The translations under genes and the position numbers were made by a program. A stretch of 64,000 nt of DNA from Phaeocystidibacter marisrubri (lineage in GTDB: Bacteria > Bacteroidota > Bacteroidia > Flavobacteriales > Schleiferiaceae), in NCBI RefSeq assembly GCF_008933165.1, contig NZ_WBVQ01000002.1:1201569-1265568 (forward strand), given 5' to 3'. Shown piece after piece: positions 46,204 to 54,433 of this stretch. The notes beneath the pieces are model-generated. The model was not told the DNA's origin. It worked only from the letters and a program-made list of their open reading frames with translations, and made no database searches. Numbering within the stretch: position 1 is the stretch's first letter; every line of letters begins with the position of its first letter.

Positions 46204-46695
46204 GTTTTCGCTGGTAGGTCGTACGGATCAACAATCTATACACCTTGTTAGGTTTGAGTGGGGCTTCTTTTATTAGGGGGTTAATGGGTAAAGGTAGTCA
46301 ATTCCTTTGTAAGTATTGATTAAGAGAGGGTTAGCGGGGTTTTTGAATTCCTAAGAATATGGTGTTTTCAAGTTTGTTTCAGGCATTTCACCCTCGATGT
46401 GTTTAAAGTTTCTATCGAAAAAATCAATTGGAATATTTGGTTATAATGACGGCGATTAATGAAAACTCATCAATCCATGATTATTAATAGGGTTTGTATA
46501 CTGAATTAGCAAGTTTGTAATACATGTGAATTGCATATAAAATATAGATGCCATGATTGAGATGTTGTAGGAATTCTCTTACTCGTTCTATTTGGTTGTT
46601 AATTATTGATTACTAGACGGTTTGCTTCTTATTTTTTCAATTTATAATCTTGTTGTAAACCGCCTTATTACAAATAGGGATTAATCTATTTTTCT
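46204..46695. other. Divergent intergenic region, AT-rich, no gene seen
   Basis: This stretch separates the giant minus-strand gene from the plus-strand propeller protein. It is very AT-rich towards 46696. I find no convincing TAnnTTTG box, hairpin or small gene. On the minus strand, a partial match to the leader element (GACCTACC) lies 11 bases before the alternative ATG at 46203. Confidence 0.5.
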
Positions 46696-49600
46696 ATGAG
46701 AATTATTAAACAATTAGTGGGGGGATTTTCCTTGGTCGCCCTCTCGTTAACGGGGTATGCCCAATCGTGGTCACAGATCGATAAAATTGTGGCGAGTGAC
46801 AGGCAACCCGGAGATTATTTTTCATCTGATTTACAGACCTCATATGGTGTCAGCATTTTTGGAGATTATGCTATTGTGGGTTCGCCAAGAGATGATCACT
46901 CTGGACTTACAAATGCGGGTTCGGCGTACATCTACGAGAAGGACGCTAACTGTAACTGGGTAGAGACACAAAAGCTCATCTCACCGGATGCAAATGATAA
47001 TGATTATTTCGGGTTTGCTGTCGCTATGTACGGCGACTTCTTAGTGGTAAGCGCTAGGAATGATGACGAAGATGAGAACGGGTTGAATTATATGAGTGGT
47101 GCCGGTTCCGCTTACGTGTTTCAGAACACGGGTGGATCATGGGTGTTCGTGCAGAAGATCGTTGCCTCTGATAGAGAAACAGGTGCGGCGTATGGACATG
47201 ATGTTGACATCACCGCTAGACGCATCATTATTGGTGCATGGGGTGAGGATGGCGGAAGTGGCGTTCCTTCTGCAACAAACGCAGGTGCAGCTTATATTTA
47301 TCGTTGGGATGGCGTGACCTGGAATGAAATTCAAAAGATTGTTGCAAGCGATAGAGCAAGTCAAGATCAATTTGGTACTGCGGTTGCCATTTCTGGAGAG
47401 TTTGCTGTGGTAGGTTCGCCTCGCGAAAGTGAGGATGTAAATGGCCTGAACACCATGTCATCTTCTGGATCGGCATATTTTTTTGAATTCATTGGTGGCG
47501 TATGGACAGAAGTTCAAAAAGTGACTTCTTCCGACCGCGGATCGAGTGAATACTACGGAATGAGTGTAGATCTCGATAAAGATCGAGCGATTATTGGTGC
47601 CAGAAATGACAATCAAGATGAGAACGGAGTTGGTAGTTTGACTGCCGCGGGTTCTGCCTTTATTTATCACCGTGCGCCAGGTGGTTCTGGAACTTGGAAT
47701 CAGATCAACAAGATCGATGCAAGTGATCGTGCGACAGGTGATAGATTCGGATTTTCTGTGGGAATTTCTGGTAATACAGCCGTTGTTGGAGCTCCTCTTG
47801 AAGATCAGGATGCAACTGGAGGGAATACAGTTTCTGGAGCAGGGTCTTCTTACATCTTCGAATTCAACGGGTCAAGCTGGGCTCAAAGTCAGAAGATCGT
47901 TCACGGCGACAGAAGTACCTACGACTGGTTTGGTGTGGCCAATGCGATTTATGGTAACGGAATTATTGTTTCTGCCAATGAGGAAGATGAAGATGATTCT
48001 GCCGTACCGACCAATACCATGGCAGAATCGGGATCGGCATATATGTTCGATATTTCTCCATCACCGGCTACTCAACCTACGGTAAGTGCTTCATCTCTTA
48101 CTTTCTGTCCGGGTAATTCAGTTACTCTTTCTATCAGTTCTGGAACCTTGAACGATGCTGCAAATTGGCAGTGGTATACAGGTTCGTGTAATGGAACCGT
48201 TGTGGGTACAGGAACGTCTATCACGGTTACTCCAGGCGCAACAACAACGTATTATGTAAACGGTGTAGGCGGATGTGTAAATCCGGGTCCTTGTGGTTCA
48301 ATCACTGTGTCGGCTACTGGTACATCATGGCATCAAACTTCCCATACTACCTATGGAGATGACGTGAACAATGATGTAGTTACAGATGCAGCTGGAAACG
48401 TATATGTAGTGGGTACCTTTATCGATAAAACCACACTAAGCGGAGGTAACAATCCTGATATTTCTCTTAGCACTGGCGTTGGACCTCAGTCTGCAAGTTT
48501 TGTGGCCAAGTACGACTTATGTGGAAGTTTGATTTGGGCCGCGCATACCACCAATAGCAAGGACAATTTCGGAAATGCCATTGAGTTGGATGAGAATGCG
48601 GGGATTGTATACATCGCTGGTGATTATCTGTCAAACTTGACCTTTGTGTCAGCATGTGGCACTTCTTCTACCATCTATTCTACAGGAAATAGCAAAGGAT
48701 ATGTGGCCGCATTCGAAATGTCGAACGGTTGTCCGATTTTCTTAGAAGAAGTAGTTGAAGATGTTGTTACTTCTCTAGAAGCCATTGCGATCAATGAAAC
48801 GAATGGTGATATCTATGTAGGTGGATTTGCTGCGCCAAGTTCGTCGGCACCACATACTTCTTATGTTCACAAGTACTCTCCGAGCGGAGGTTTGGGAGGA
48901 CTCGTTCTCAATATCTCATCTAACAATATGGGTGCTTATAGAAATGAAGTGAAAGACCTAGATTTTGATGAGGTGAACAATTGGCTTTGGGTAATTGGTG
49001 ACTTTGAAGATGAAGTGGAATTCTTCCCAGGTATGGGTGTGATGTCTGTTCAAATTCCAGGCACAACTACTCAAGATGCCTTCTTGCTTGCGTATGAAGA
49101 CAATGGAGGAACTTGGAGTACCATCATTAACCGAAGAGGAAATGCTTCTCTTTATATGTCGGGTGAAGGTATTGCTGTGAATCCTTATACAGGAAGTCCT
49201 GCTATGGCTGGAACCTACCAGGATGGTGTAAATACGCCATTCCAACTTGGAGGGGTGAACAACCTACCGAGCTTCTCAGGCAATAATGGCTACCTCGTTT
49301 ATTTTGATTTGGGTCTTGGATCTGGTTGGTCGAAATACGCGAATGTATCGGGTAGTCATGCGTATGGAACGGCTGTTCACGCGGATGGCAATTACATCTA
49401 TTTCTCAGGTAACTTCAACAGAAATAATGTGAATATTCAATCCATTGGTAACTTCCCATACACTGTGTCTGGAGTTCCTTTGAATTACAACCACGTCTTC
49501 TTGGCTTGTTATGAAGACAATGGATTTGGCGTTTGGGGTAATGTAACGGAAGATCCAACGACCAATACCTTTAAGCATGAGTCGAAAGCTATTGCGGCAT

Positions 49601-50019
49601 GGGGTTCTGGTAAGGTGTACACCGTTGGTAATTACTACGGTAAGATGGATTATTTCAACACTTCTGGTTCACCTGTATTGGTGTCTAGTGGTTCGGGTGA
49701 TAATGCATTCATCTTACGTGCAGAACAGAGCAATGGGGATCTTTACAAGACGTTGAATGAAGAAAACGTGGCTTCAAATGAGCTCACGGTTTTCCCTAAC
49801 CCAACTTCGGATATTGTAAGGGTTGAAATGACGGATTTCGATCCAGAAACACCATATGTTCTCAGTGTTAGCAATATCGCGGGACAAGTATTGGAGAGAG
49901 TTACGATGACCTCTGCGGACGCTGTAATTGACTTGAGTTCTTATAATGCTGGAGTGTATATGCTCAAAGCAGAGAACGGAGAGGAAGTACGCGTTGTGAA
50001 AGTCATTAAGACGGAATAA
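46696..50019 (+). CDS. Secreted beta-propeller protein (seven FG-GAP-like repeats) with type A T9SS domain
   Basis: The product has 1107 residues. Signal peptide (about 1-22, ending TGYAQ); seven FG-GAP/integrin-alpha-like repeats (about 35-455), each of the form D.FG.SV...G..A(V/I)(V/I)GA...DE...GSAY(I/V)(F/Y), enough for a closed seven-bladed propeller. Then an Ig-like domain (about 458-545; LTFCPGNSVTLSI, GATTTYYVNG), a second propeller-like region with SBBP-type strands (about 550-1020; DAAGNVYVVGTF, AGIVYIAGDY, NGDIYVGGF) and a type A T9SS domain (about 1030-1107; VFPNPTSDIVRVEM, VSNIAGQVLER, YNAGVYMLKA). The expected location is the cell surface. A strong terminator follows. Confidence 0.92.
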   Translation: MRIIKQLVGGFSLVALSLTGYAQSWSQIDKIVASDRQPGDYFSSDLQTSYGVSIFGDYAIVGSPRDDHSGLTNAGSAYIYEKDANCNWVETQKLISPDANDNDYFGFAVAMYGDFLVVSARNDDEDENGLNYMSGAGSAYVFQNTGGSWVFVQKIVASDRETGAAYGHDVDITARRIIIGAWGEDGGSGVPSATNAGAAYIYRWDGVTWNEIQKIVASDRASQDQFGTAVAISGEFAVVGSPRESEDVNGLNTMSSSGSAYFFEFIGGVWTEVQKVTSSDRGSSEYYGMSVDLDKDRAIIGARNDNQDENGVGSLTAAGSAFIYHRAPGGSGTWNQINKIDASDRATGDRFGFSVGISGNTAVVGAPLEDQDATGGNTVSGAGSSYIFEFNGSSWAQSQKIVHGDRSTYDWFGVANAIYGNGIIVSANEEDEDDSAVPTNTMAESGSAYMFDISPSPATQPTVSASSLTFCPGNSVTLSISSGTLNDAANWQWYTGSCNGTVVGTGTSITVTPGATTTYYVNGVGGCVNPGPCGSITVSATGTSWHQTSHTTYGDDVNNDVVTDAAGNVYVVGTFIDKTTLSGGNNPDISLSTGVGPQSASFVAKYDLCGSLIWAAHTTNSKDNFGNAIELDENAGIVYIAGDYLSNLTFVSACGTSSTIYSTGNSKGYVAAFEMSNGCPIFLEEVVEDVVTSLEAIAINETNGDIYVGGFAAPSSSAPHTSYVHKYSPSGGLGGLVLNISSNNMGAYRNEVKDLDFDEVNNWLWVIGDFEDEVEFFPGMGVMSVQIPGTTTQDAFLLAYEDNGGTWSTIINRRGNASLYMSGEGIAVNPYTGSPAMAGTYQDGVNTPFQLGGVNNLPSFSGNNGYLVYFDLGLGSGWSKYANVSGSHAYGTAVHADGNYIYFSGNFNRNNVNIQSIGNFPYTVSGVPLNYNHVFLACYEDNGFGVWGNVTEDPTTNTFKHESKAIAAWGSGKVYTVGNYYGKMDYFNTSGSPVLVSSGSGDNAFILRAEQSNGDLYKTLNEENVASNELTVFPNPTSDIVRVEMTDFDPETPYVLSVSNIAGQVLERVTMTSADAVIDLSSYNAGVYMLKAENGEEVRVVKVIKTE

Positions 50020-50039
50020 TACGCACTGTCTTTCAAGTA

Positions 50040-50069
50040 GAAGAGCGCCATTTGGCGCTCTTCTTTTTT
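50040..50069 (+). terminator. Rho-independent terminator of the propeller gene
   Basis: Perfect 10-base stem GAAGAGCGCC / GGCGCTCTTC, loop ATTT, followed by six T. It lies 20 bases after the stop. Confidence 0.9.
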
Positions 50070-50113
50070 GCCAAAAAATGAAAAGCCCGGTCATGTGACC
50101 GGGCTTTGTTTTA
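50070..50113. terminator. Second, bidirectional hairpin between convergent genes
   Basis: Palindromic stem AAAGCCCGGTCA / TGACCGGGCTTT (50082-50107) flanked by an A run on the left and TTTGTTTT on the right. It serves mainly the minus-strand gene ending at 50137, where the tail reads as T-rich. Confidence 0.85.
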
Positions 50114-50136
50114 TCCAACTGTAGCGGTTTATCGCT

Positions 50137-51720
50137 TTACAGTTTTTGGAATTTGATCACTTGTTCCGTTCCAATCTCTTCGGAAGAAATGCGAAGCAAG
50201 TAAGATCCACTTTGAAGGCTTTCAGCATTCGCAGAGAAGAACTCGTTAAGCTCGCTGATCGTTCCTGTAGTGTTTAGAACTGATTTACCAGTAATGTCAG
50301 TGATAACCGCATTCAATTCTTGATCTGCAGAAATCTCTTCGCTAGCGATGTTGAATTGATTCACCACTGGGTTAGGGAACATTTGGATGCTCTCTAGTGC
50401 AGCTTCATGAACGTGGCTGTCGTGTGAGCAGGTTACAGGCTCAACAGTCTTGAAGTTAGAGCCGTTGTTCATGTTGTGGTACTTGTGAATGAAATCGTAC
50501 ATACCGCCGTTCATTTCTGAGAAGAACACGTAAAGCCAAGGCTGAGTGTTTTCCGTCATTTTTGAATAAGCCAATGTCGCTGTAGGGCTTACAGATGATG
50601 GGTTGTTCGGGATTTGGAAGTAATCCAAGCTGCTAGCAATCCCTGATCCATCAGATGCGATTCTTAAACCGACATATGATTGACCTGCATCATACGTTCT
50701 CCAACCTACATTGATACGACCGAAGTTGTGGTTGTAAGCCAAAGTAGGGATCACATTCGTGGTGAAGTTGTTCGGATTGTTTCCCATTGAACCATCGTTC
50801 ACAACCACTGTAGTTGGCATTACACCAGCCGACCAATCTCTCAAACGCACTGAGATGTTTCGAGTGTCTTCCGTGTACGCATAGGCCCAGTTGTATTCGT
50901 TGTGATCACAGCCATCAATGTTCGGGAAAGGATTCTTTCCGTTGATGCTGTTCATGTCTTCGTAGAACGGAGTATACGTGGTTGGTGCACCCGCGCCTCT
51001 AAGTGTCCAGAAATCCAGAGCAGACACTTCAATCAGATTCGATTGATATCTTCCTGTATACACATAGTGCATCACCACGTCCCATCCGTTAGGGTTCATA
51101 TAGTTGTTAGCGTGAGTAAAGGCAACGTCAACGTTTACAGGTACTCGGAAGCTGGTGTTAATCGTATGGATGAATGATGGAGTAAATACCCCTCCTTCGT
51201 AAACTGCGGTTTGTAAACTTGTACTAGTGGTCCATGTGATCACGAGAGCGTACTCTTTGTGGTTGTCAATACTGATACGAGTTGGATTCGGATCACTTGA
51301 CAAGACATGCGTGGTAACAAAGTTCATAGAACAACTTGCTGGGTCGAAGTCGTAGAGATCAACCATGTGCCCTGACCCTGCTTTGTGATATGCCACAAAT
51401 GCGGTGTATGGACTACCGCCACCTGCACTGCCATATAGTAAACCCACTTCGAGGAAGCTGTACCCACCGTTGTAATTCACGGTTCCGGCACAAATAGGGG
51501 TTGGAGATCCACCTACAGTAAGGTGTTGCCAGATTACTCGGCCGTCGGTACCGTCATCGTAGGCGGCCAACGAGCGATCTCCAAGAATGTAGTTAGAGGA
51601 ATGCGTAGATGGTCCCATAGAAGAACCGCCGGGTAGCGCATACTGATTACTAACAGGTGGCTGGTAGGTCTGAGCAGCCATCGCTCCAGAGAGCAACATC
51701 GTAAATAGTACTCTTTTCAT
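50137..51720 (-). CDS. Secreted protein with type A T9SS domain
   Basis: The product has 527 residues. Signal peptide (about 1-16, MKRVLFTMLLSGAMAAQ), a beta-rich body of about 420 residues, perhaps propeller-like (repeating strands such as YALVITWTTSTSLQTAVYEG, GYSFLEVGLLYGSAGG and INVGWRTYDAGQSYVGLRI), then a type A T9SS domain (about 440-527; MFPNPVVNQFNI, ITDITGKSVLN, LQSGSYLLRIS). No enzymatic motif was seen. Its upstream region carries the GAGACCTAA leader element and a pair of 13-base direct repeats. Confidence 0.9.
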   Translation of the reverse strand: MKRVLFTMLLSGAMAAQTYQPPVSNQYALPGGSSMGPSTHSSNYILGDRSLAAYDDGTDGRVIWQHLTVGGSPTPICAGTVNYNGGYSFLEVGLLYGSAGGGSPYTAFVAYHKAGSGHMVDLYDFDPASCSMNFVTTHVLSSDPNPTRISIDNHKEYALVITWTTSTSLQTAVYEGGVFTPSFIHTINTSFRVPVNVDVAFTHANNYMNPNGWDVVMHYVYTGRYQSNLIEVSALDFWTLRGAGAPTTYTPFYEDMNSINGKNPFPNIDGCDHNEYNWAYAYTEDTRNISVRLRDWSAGVMPTTVVVNDGSMGNNPNNFTTNVIPTLAYNHNFGRINVGWRTYDAGQSYVGLRIASDGSGIASSLDYFQIPNNPSSVSPTATLAYSKMTENTQPWLYVFFSEMNGGMYDFIHKYHNMNNGSNFKTVEPVTCSHDSHVHEAALESIQMFPNPVVNQFNIASEEISADQELNAVITDITGKSVLNTTGTISELNEFFSANAESLQSGSYLLRISSEEIGTEQVIKFQKL

Positions 51721-51763
51721 GTTTGAATAGATAAAATTGATAAGTTGATTTCATGTAGAATAT

Positions 51764-51772
51764 TTAGGTCTC
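51764..51772 (-). promoter_or_regulatory. Leader element GAGACCTAA upstream of the T9SS gene at 51720
   Basis: Exact match on the coding strand, 43 bases before the ATG, farther than the 11-13 bases seen at 9142 and 4159. Confidence 0.38.
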
Positions 51773-51779
51773 ATTTTCC

Positions 51780-51914
51780 ATGAAATCTCGAATTGGTTAC
51801 CAATGTATCCATTCGCAAAGCGGAGAACAATACGTAGAAATACGAAATATGTACGTAGAAATACTACAGTTAACACATCCTTCAAATCAATGTAGGAAAA
51901 GTACTACGAGATGA
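51780..51914 (+). CDS. Possible 44-residue ORF in the intergenic region (weak)
   Basis: ATG at 51780, TGA at 51912-51914. The peptide contains YVEI twice, encoded by the 13-base direct repeat at 51831/51852. No family and no start-proximal signal. It may equally be chance over a regulatory repeat. The rest of 51721-52078 is AT-rich and shows nothing else that I recognise. Confidence 0.2.
   Translation: MKSRIGYQCIHSQSGEQYVEIRNMYVEILQLTHPSNQCRKSTTR
51831..51864. promoter_or_regulatory. Two 13-base direct repeats, 21 bases apart
   Basis: TACGTAGAAATAC occurs at 51831-51843 and 51852-51864, start-to-start distance 21 bases, that is two helical turns, 111-144 bases upstream of the T9SS gene start at 51720. 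This spacing is typical of tandem binding sites for a dimeric regulator such as LytTR-type response regulators; the sequence itself is not a known consensus to me. Confidence 0.35.
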
Positions 51915-52078
51915 TGTTTAATATTATTGCGGATTGTTATATGTATTTTTTTATGTGAACTTTCGCCCAATGGCTTTGTCTTATTTACGTGGTAAGGATG
52001 AAATTAGGGACATCCATTCTTCTGAATCGTAAAAAGGCGTGCCAGATGCAAGCAAAAGAGGCAGACTTTTCGGTCAAT

Positions 52079-52999
52079 TTATGAGCGGAAGAAGTCGCGT
52101 ACAGCCTTGTACCCTAATTCTCTTTCCGCTTTGCTGATGTCTAAGTGAGCCTGACGTGTTACATAGTCAACTGACTGAAGCGTGAGCTCCAGTGGGATGC
52201 GGAACATATTGAAGAAACGAATGATTCCCCGCACAATGGATGCGGGGATGGTTTTAATGCGAATGTCTCTGTCTGGATATTCCGCTTTAGCGATGGCGAG
52301 AAATACATCTTCCAAACGGTAGGGATTGGCATCTGCAATGTTGTAAACATGGAAGCCCAGTTCAGCGCGATTCAGACAGGCGATCACAGCGTCGCAAAGG
52401 TTGTCCACGTGTGTCATGCTGGTGCACTCACTGAGAGGGCCTGGAAAGACCATTTTATTGCCCTTTACACGTTTTAGAATGCGCGGACGGAGTGTGTGGT
52501 CACCTGGGCCGTAAACGGCTCTTGGACGGAGTGCATATGCCGAAGTGAATGCGCGTTTGCGGATGAGGGTTTCTGCCTTTAGTTTGGTGAGGCCATAGTG
52601 GTTTGTGGTTTCGTGCTCCGACACCATGTCTTCATTGTAAGGGATATCCTTTCGAAAGGAATAGACGGATGGAGAGGAAATGAAAACGAAGGTGCATTCA
52701 CTTGAGAGGTTATTGCACACGTTTGTTGTTGCAGAAACATTCGCGGCAAAAAGATCTTCGTACGACGCTTTATCATCGGCCAGGCCTGCGACGTGAATGC
52801 AAGCGGTAAAGGTGCCTCTTGGGACGTTATTCAACAAATCAACTTGAACGTACTCTACGTTATCCAACGCATCAAATCGATGACAAGTTGTTCTACCTGT
52901 AGCCGTAATCTTCGTATTGGGAAGAGCGGCTAGGCGTTCAACAATTCTTCCTCCAATAAATCCAGAAGCACCGGTAATGAGAAGGTTCTTCGATTTCAT
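52079..52999 (-). CDS. NAD(P)-dependent epimerase/dehydratase (extended SDR)
   Basis: I start at the ATG at 52999 (306 residues); the frame is open to 53104 but the extra codons pass through the terminator of the upstream gene. N-terminal Rossmann motif TGASGFIGGRIVERL, active-site serine region ISSPSVYSF and the catalytic YGLTK (Y-x-x-x-K), then ALRPRAVYGPGD. These mark an extended short-chain dehydrogenase acting on nucleotide sugars, sterol-like compounds or similar substrates; the substrate cannot be assigned. It stands alone among secreted-protein genes and could supply a sugar for surface polymers. Confidence 0.9.
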   Translation of the reverse strand: MKSKNLLITGASGFIGGRIVERLAALPNTKITATGRTTCHRFDALDNVEYVQVDLLNNVPRGTFTACIHVAGLADDKASYEDLFAANVSATTNVCNNLSSECTFVFISSPSVYSFRKDIPYNEDMVSEHETTNHYGLTKLKAETLIRKRAFTSAYALRPRAVYGPGDHTLRPRILKRVKGNKMVFPGPLSECTSMTHVDNLCDAVIACLNRAELGFHVYNIADANPYRLEDVFLAIAKAEYPDRDIRIKTIPASIVRGIIRFFNMFRIPLELTLQSVDYVTRQAHLDISKAERELGYKAVRDFFRS

Positions 53000-53025
53000 T
53001 TGCCCTAGTAATTGTGGATTTAAGA

Positions 53026-53067
53026 TAGGAGAAAAAGAAACCCCGACGTTGCTTGCGCAAGTCGGGG
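53026..53067 (-). terminator. Terminator of the PKD/T9SS gene
   Basis: Stem CCCCGAC / GTCGGGG extended by TTGC / GCAA with one bulged G (53041-53067). On the minus strand it is followed by a T-rich tail (TTTCTTTTTC). It separates the gene ending at 53097 from the epimerase gene and supports the epimerase start at 52999. Confidence 0.75.
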
Positions 53068-53096
53068 TGTAAACGAAGGAACTGTGTGAAATTCGT

Positions 53097-54275
53097 TTAC
53101 TCAAGAATACACTTCAGCGCACGCGTGTCACTTGTACTGCGGATGCGAAGGATGTACATCCCAGCCGGGTGTGTATTCAGTTGTAGTTCAGAAGAATGAT
53201 TGCCATCCAATTCCCATGTTTGAACTGTTCTACCGTTGAGGTCAACGAGTTCAGCCTTTTCAAGGTTGTCATTCGCTTCTATTCTAAGGAGATCAGAAGC
53301 CGGTTGTGGGAACATGTTGATAGTGATTCCTTCATTTTCATGCAATCCAATCGTACTTGGGTCCATGATGTTAAGATTGAATCCTGTTTTGAAAACGTTG
53401 CCTAGTGAGTCAATTCCCAATGAATCTCCTGCCCAAGATTGGCAGATAGTATCTCCCATAGCATCAACTTCAAGGATGGAAAGAATAACGGTATATGGAC
53501 CATTTCCGCTGTATTGATGTTGAGGGAAAGGTTGGTTAGACGTTGCGCCATCGCCAAAATCCCAATGGTAATAGAGGGTGTTGGCAGGGTTGGTTCCTGT
53601 GGATGTGTTGTACATGTTTATCACAGAGCCTCCACTTAACATGGTGTCAACCGTAAAACTTGCATTACATGTGCCTGTCACATCAATACTTCCACTGTCA
53701 ATAGCACAGCCGTGGTGAGTGAGCGTCCACGTGTAAGTGCCAACCGCTGAGAATGTTTTGTAAAAGTACTGCTGTGTGTAGCTTGTTCCGTCCGAGAACA
53801 CCCATTCCGCATTGCTCATGTCCCAACTTTGGTTGGCGGCATATGCATAGAACGAGTACTTGTTGGTTGAATGTTTGGTTGCTCCACCTTGAACGTTACA
53901 TGGGTCAACACAAGAAACATCTACAGAATCACTAAAGGATACTTGAGCTCCACTGGTTGTGTAATGTACCGTTTGAATGGATACAATTTGATTTTGGCAG
54001 TTTCGCACTTGGTATTCAAACCGACCGGCTCCTGAGTTATACTGACTGGTAATGGTTTTGTTGAGCTCACCGTTTGAATCGGTGTAATAAGAGCGCCCAT
54101 TTCCAGAACCATTGGAGTTGTAATCCCAAATGAAAATTTCATATCCCGCTAGCGCAGGTCCTTGAATGGCTGTAGAGTAGGAGGTGAGCTTCATGTTGAG
54201 TTGAAGCTGTGCAGGCTGTGCCCAAGCAAGTGAGCTCGAGAGCAAGGCCGCAGAAAAGAGTAGTAACTTTTTCAT
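53097..54275 (-). CDS. Secreted PKD-domain protein with type A T9SS domain
   Basis: The product has 392 residues. Signal peptide (about 1-19, MKKLLLFSAALLSSSLAWA), a beta-sandwich N-terminal domain (about 22-120), two PKD-like domains (about 130-205, with AEWVFSDGTSYTQ; about 205-275, with YYHWDFGDGATSN, the classic PKD core WDFGDG) and a type A T9SS domain (about 315-392; MFPQPASDLLRIEA, LVDLNGRTVQTW, HPAGMYILRI). The body is cysteine-rich (CQNQ, CVDPC, CAID, CNAS). It is probably displayed at the surface, with PKD domains mediating protein or glycan contacts. Confidence 0.92.
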   Translation of the reverse strand: MKKLLLFSAALLSSSLAWAQPAQLQLNMKLTSYSTAIQGPALAGYEIFIWDYNSNGSGNGRSYYTDSNGELNKTITSQYNSGAGRFEYQVRNCQNQIVSIQTVHYTTSGAQVSFSDSVDVSCVDPCNVQGGATKHSTNKYSFYAYAANQSWDMSNAEWVFSDGTSYTQQYFYKTFSAVGTYTWTLTHHGCAIDSGSIDVTGTCNASFTVDTMLSGGSVINMYNTSTGTNPANTLYYHWDFGDGATSNQPFPQHQYSGNGPYTVILSILEVDAMGDTICQSWAGDSLGIDSLGNVFKTGFNLNIMDPSTIGLHENEGITINMFPQPASDLLRIEANDNLEKAELVDLNGRTVQTWELDGNHSSELQLNTHPAGMYILRIRSTSDTRALKCILE

Positions 54276-54289
54276 AATTCGTTGTTTTA

Positions 54290-54300
54290 TTAGAGGTCTC
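54290..54300 (-). promoter_or_regulatory. Variant leader element GAGACCTCTAA
   Basis: On the coding strand GAGACCTCTAA lies 14 bases before the ATG at 54275; it equals the GAGACCTAA element with two inserted bases. Confidence 0.28.
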
Positions 54301-54358
54301 TATTCACTACTACGGCGGAGCAGGGGGAGGGGTGACAGCAGTAGGTTGAGAAGAAGCA

Positions 54359-54397
54359 TGTGAAAAAGAAAAAGCCCAGTCCTGCGACTGAGCTTTT
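54359..54397 (-). terminator. Terminator of the metallophosphatase gene
   Basis: Stem AAAAGC.CAGTC / GACTG.GCTTTT with one mismatch and the loop CTGC (54370-54397). On the minus strand it is followed by TTTCTTTTTC. Confidence 0.78.
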
Positions 54398-54433
54398 CAT
54401 GCTTACCTTTTAATTCAACGGATGTTAGCAGCC

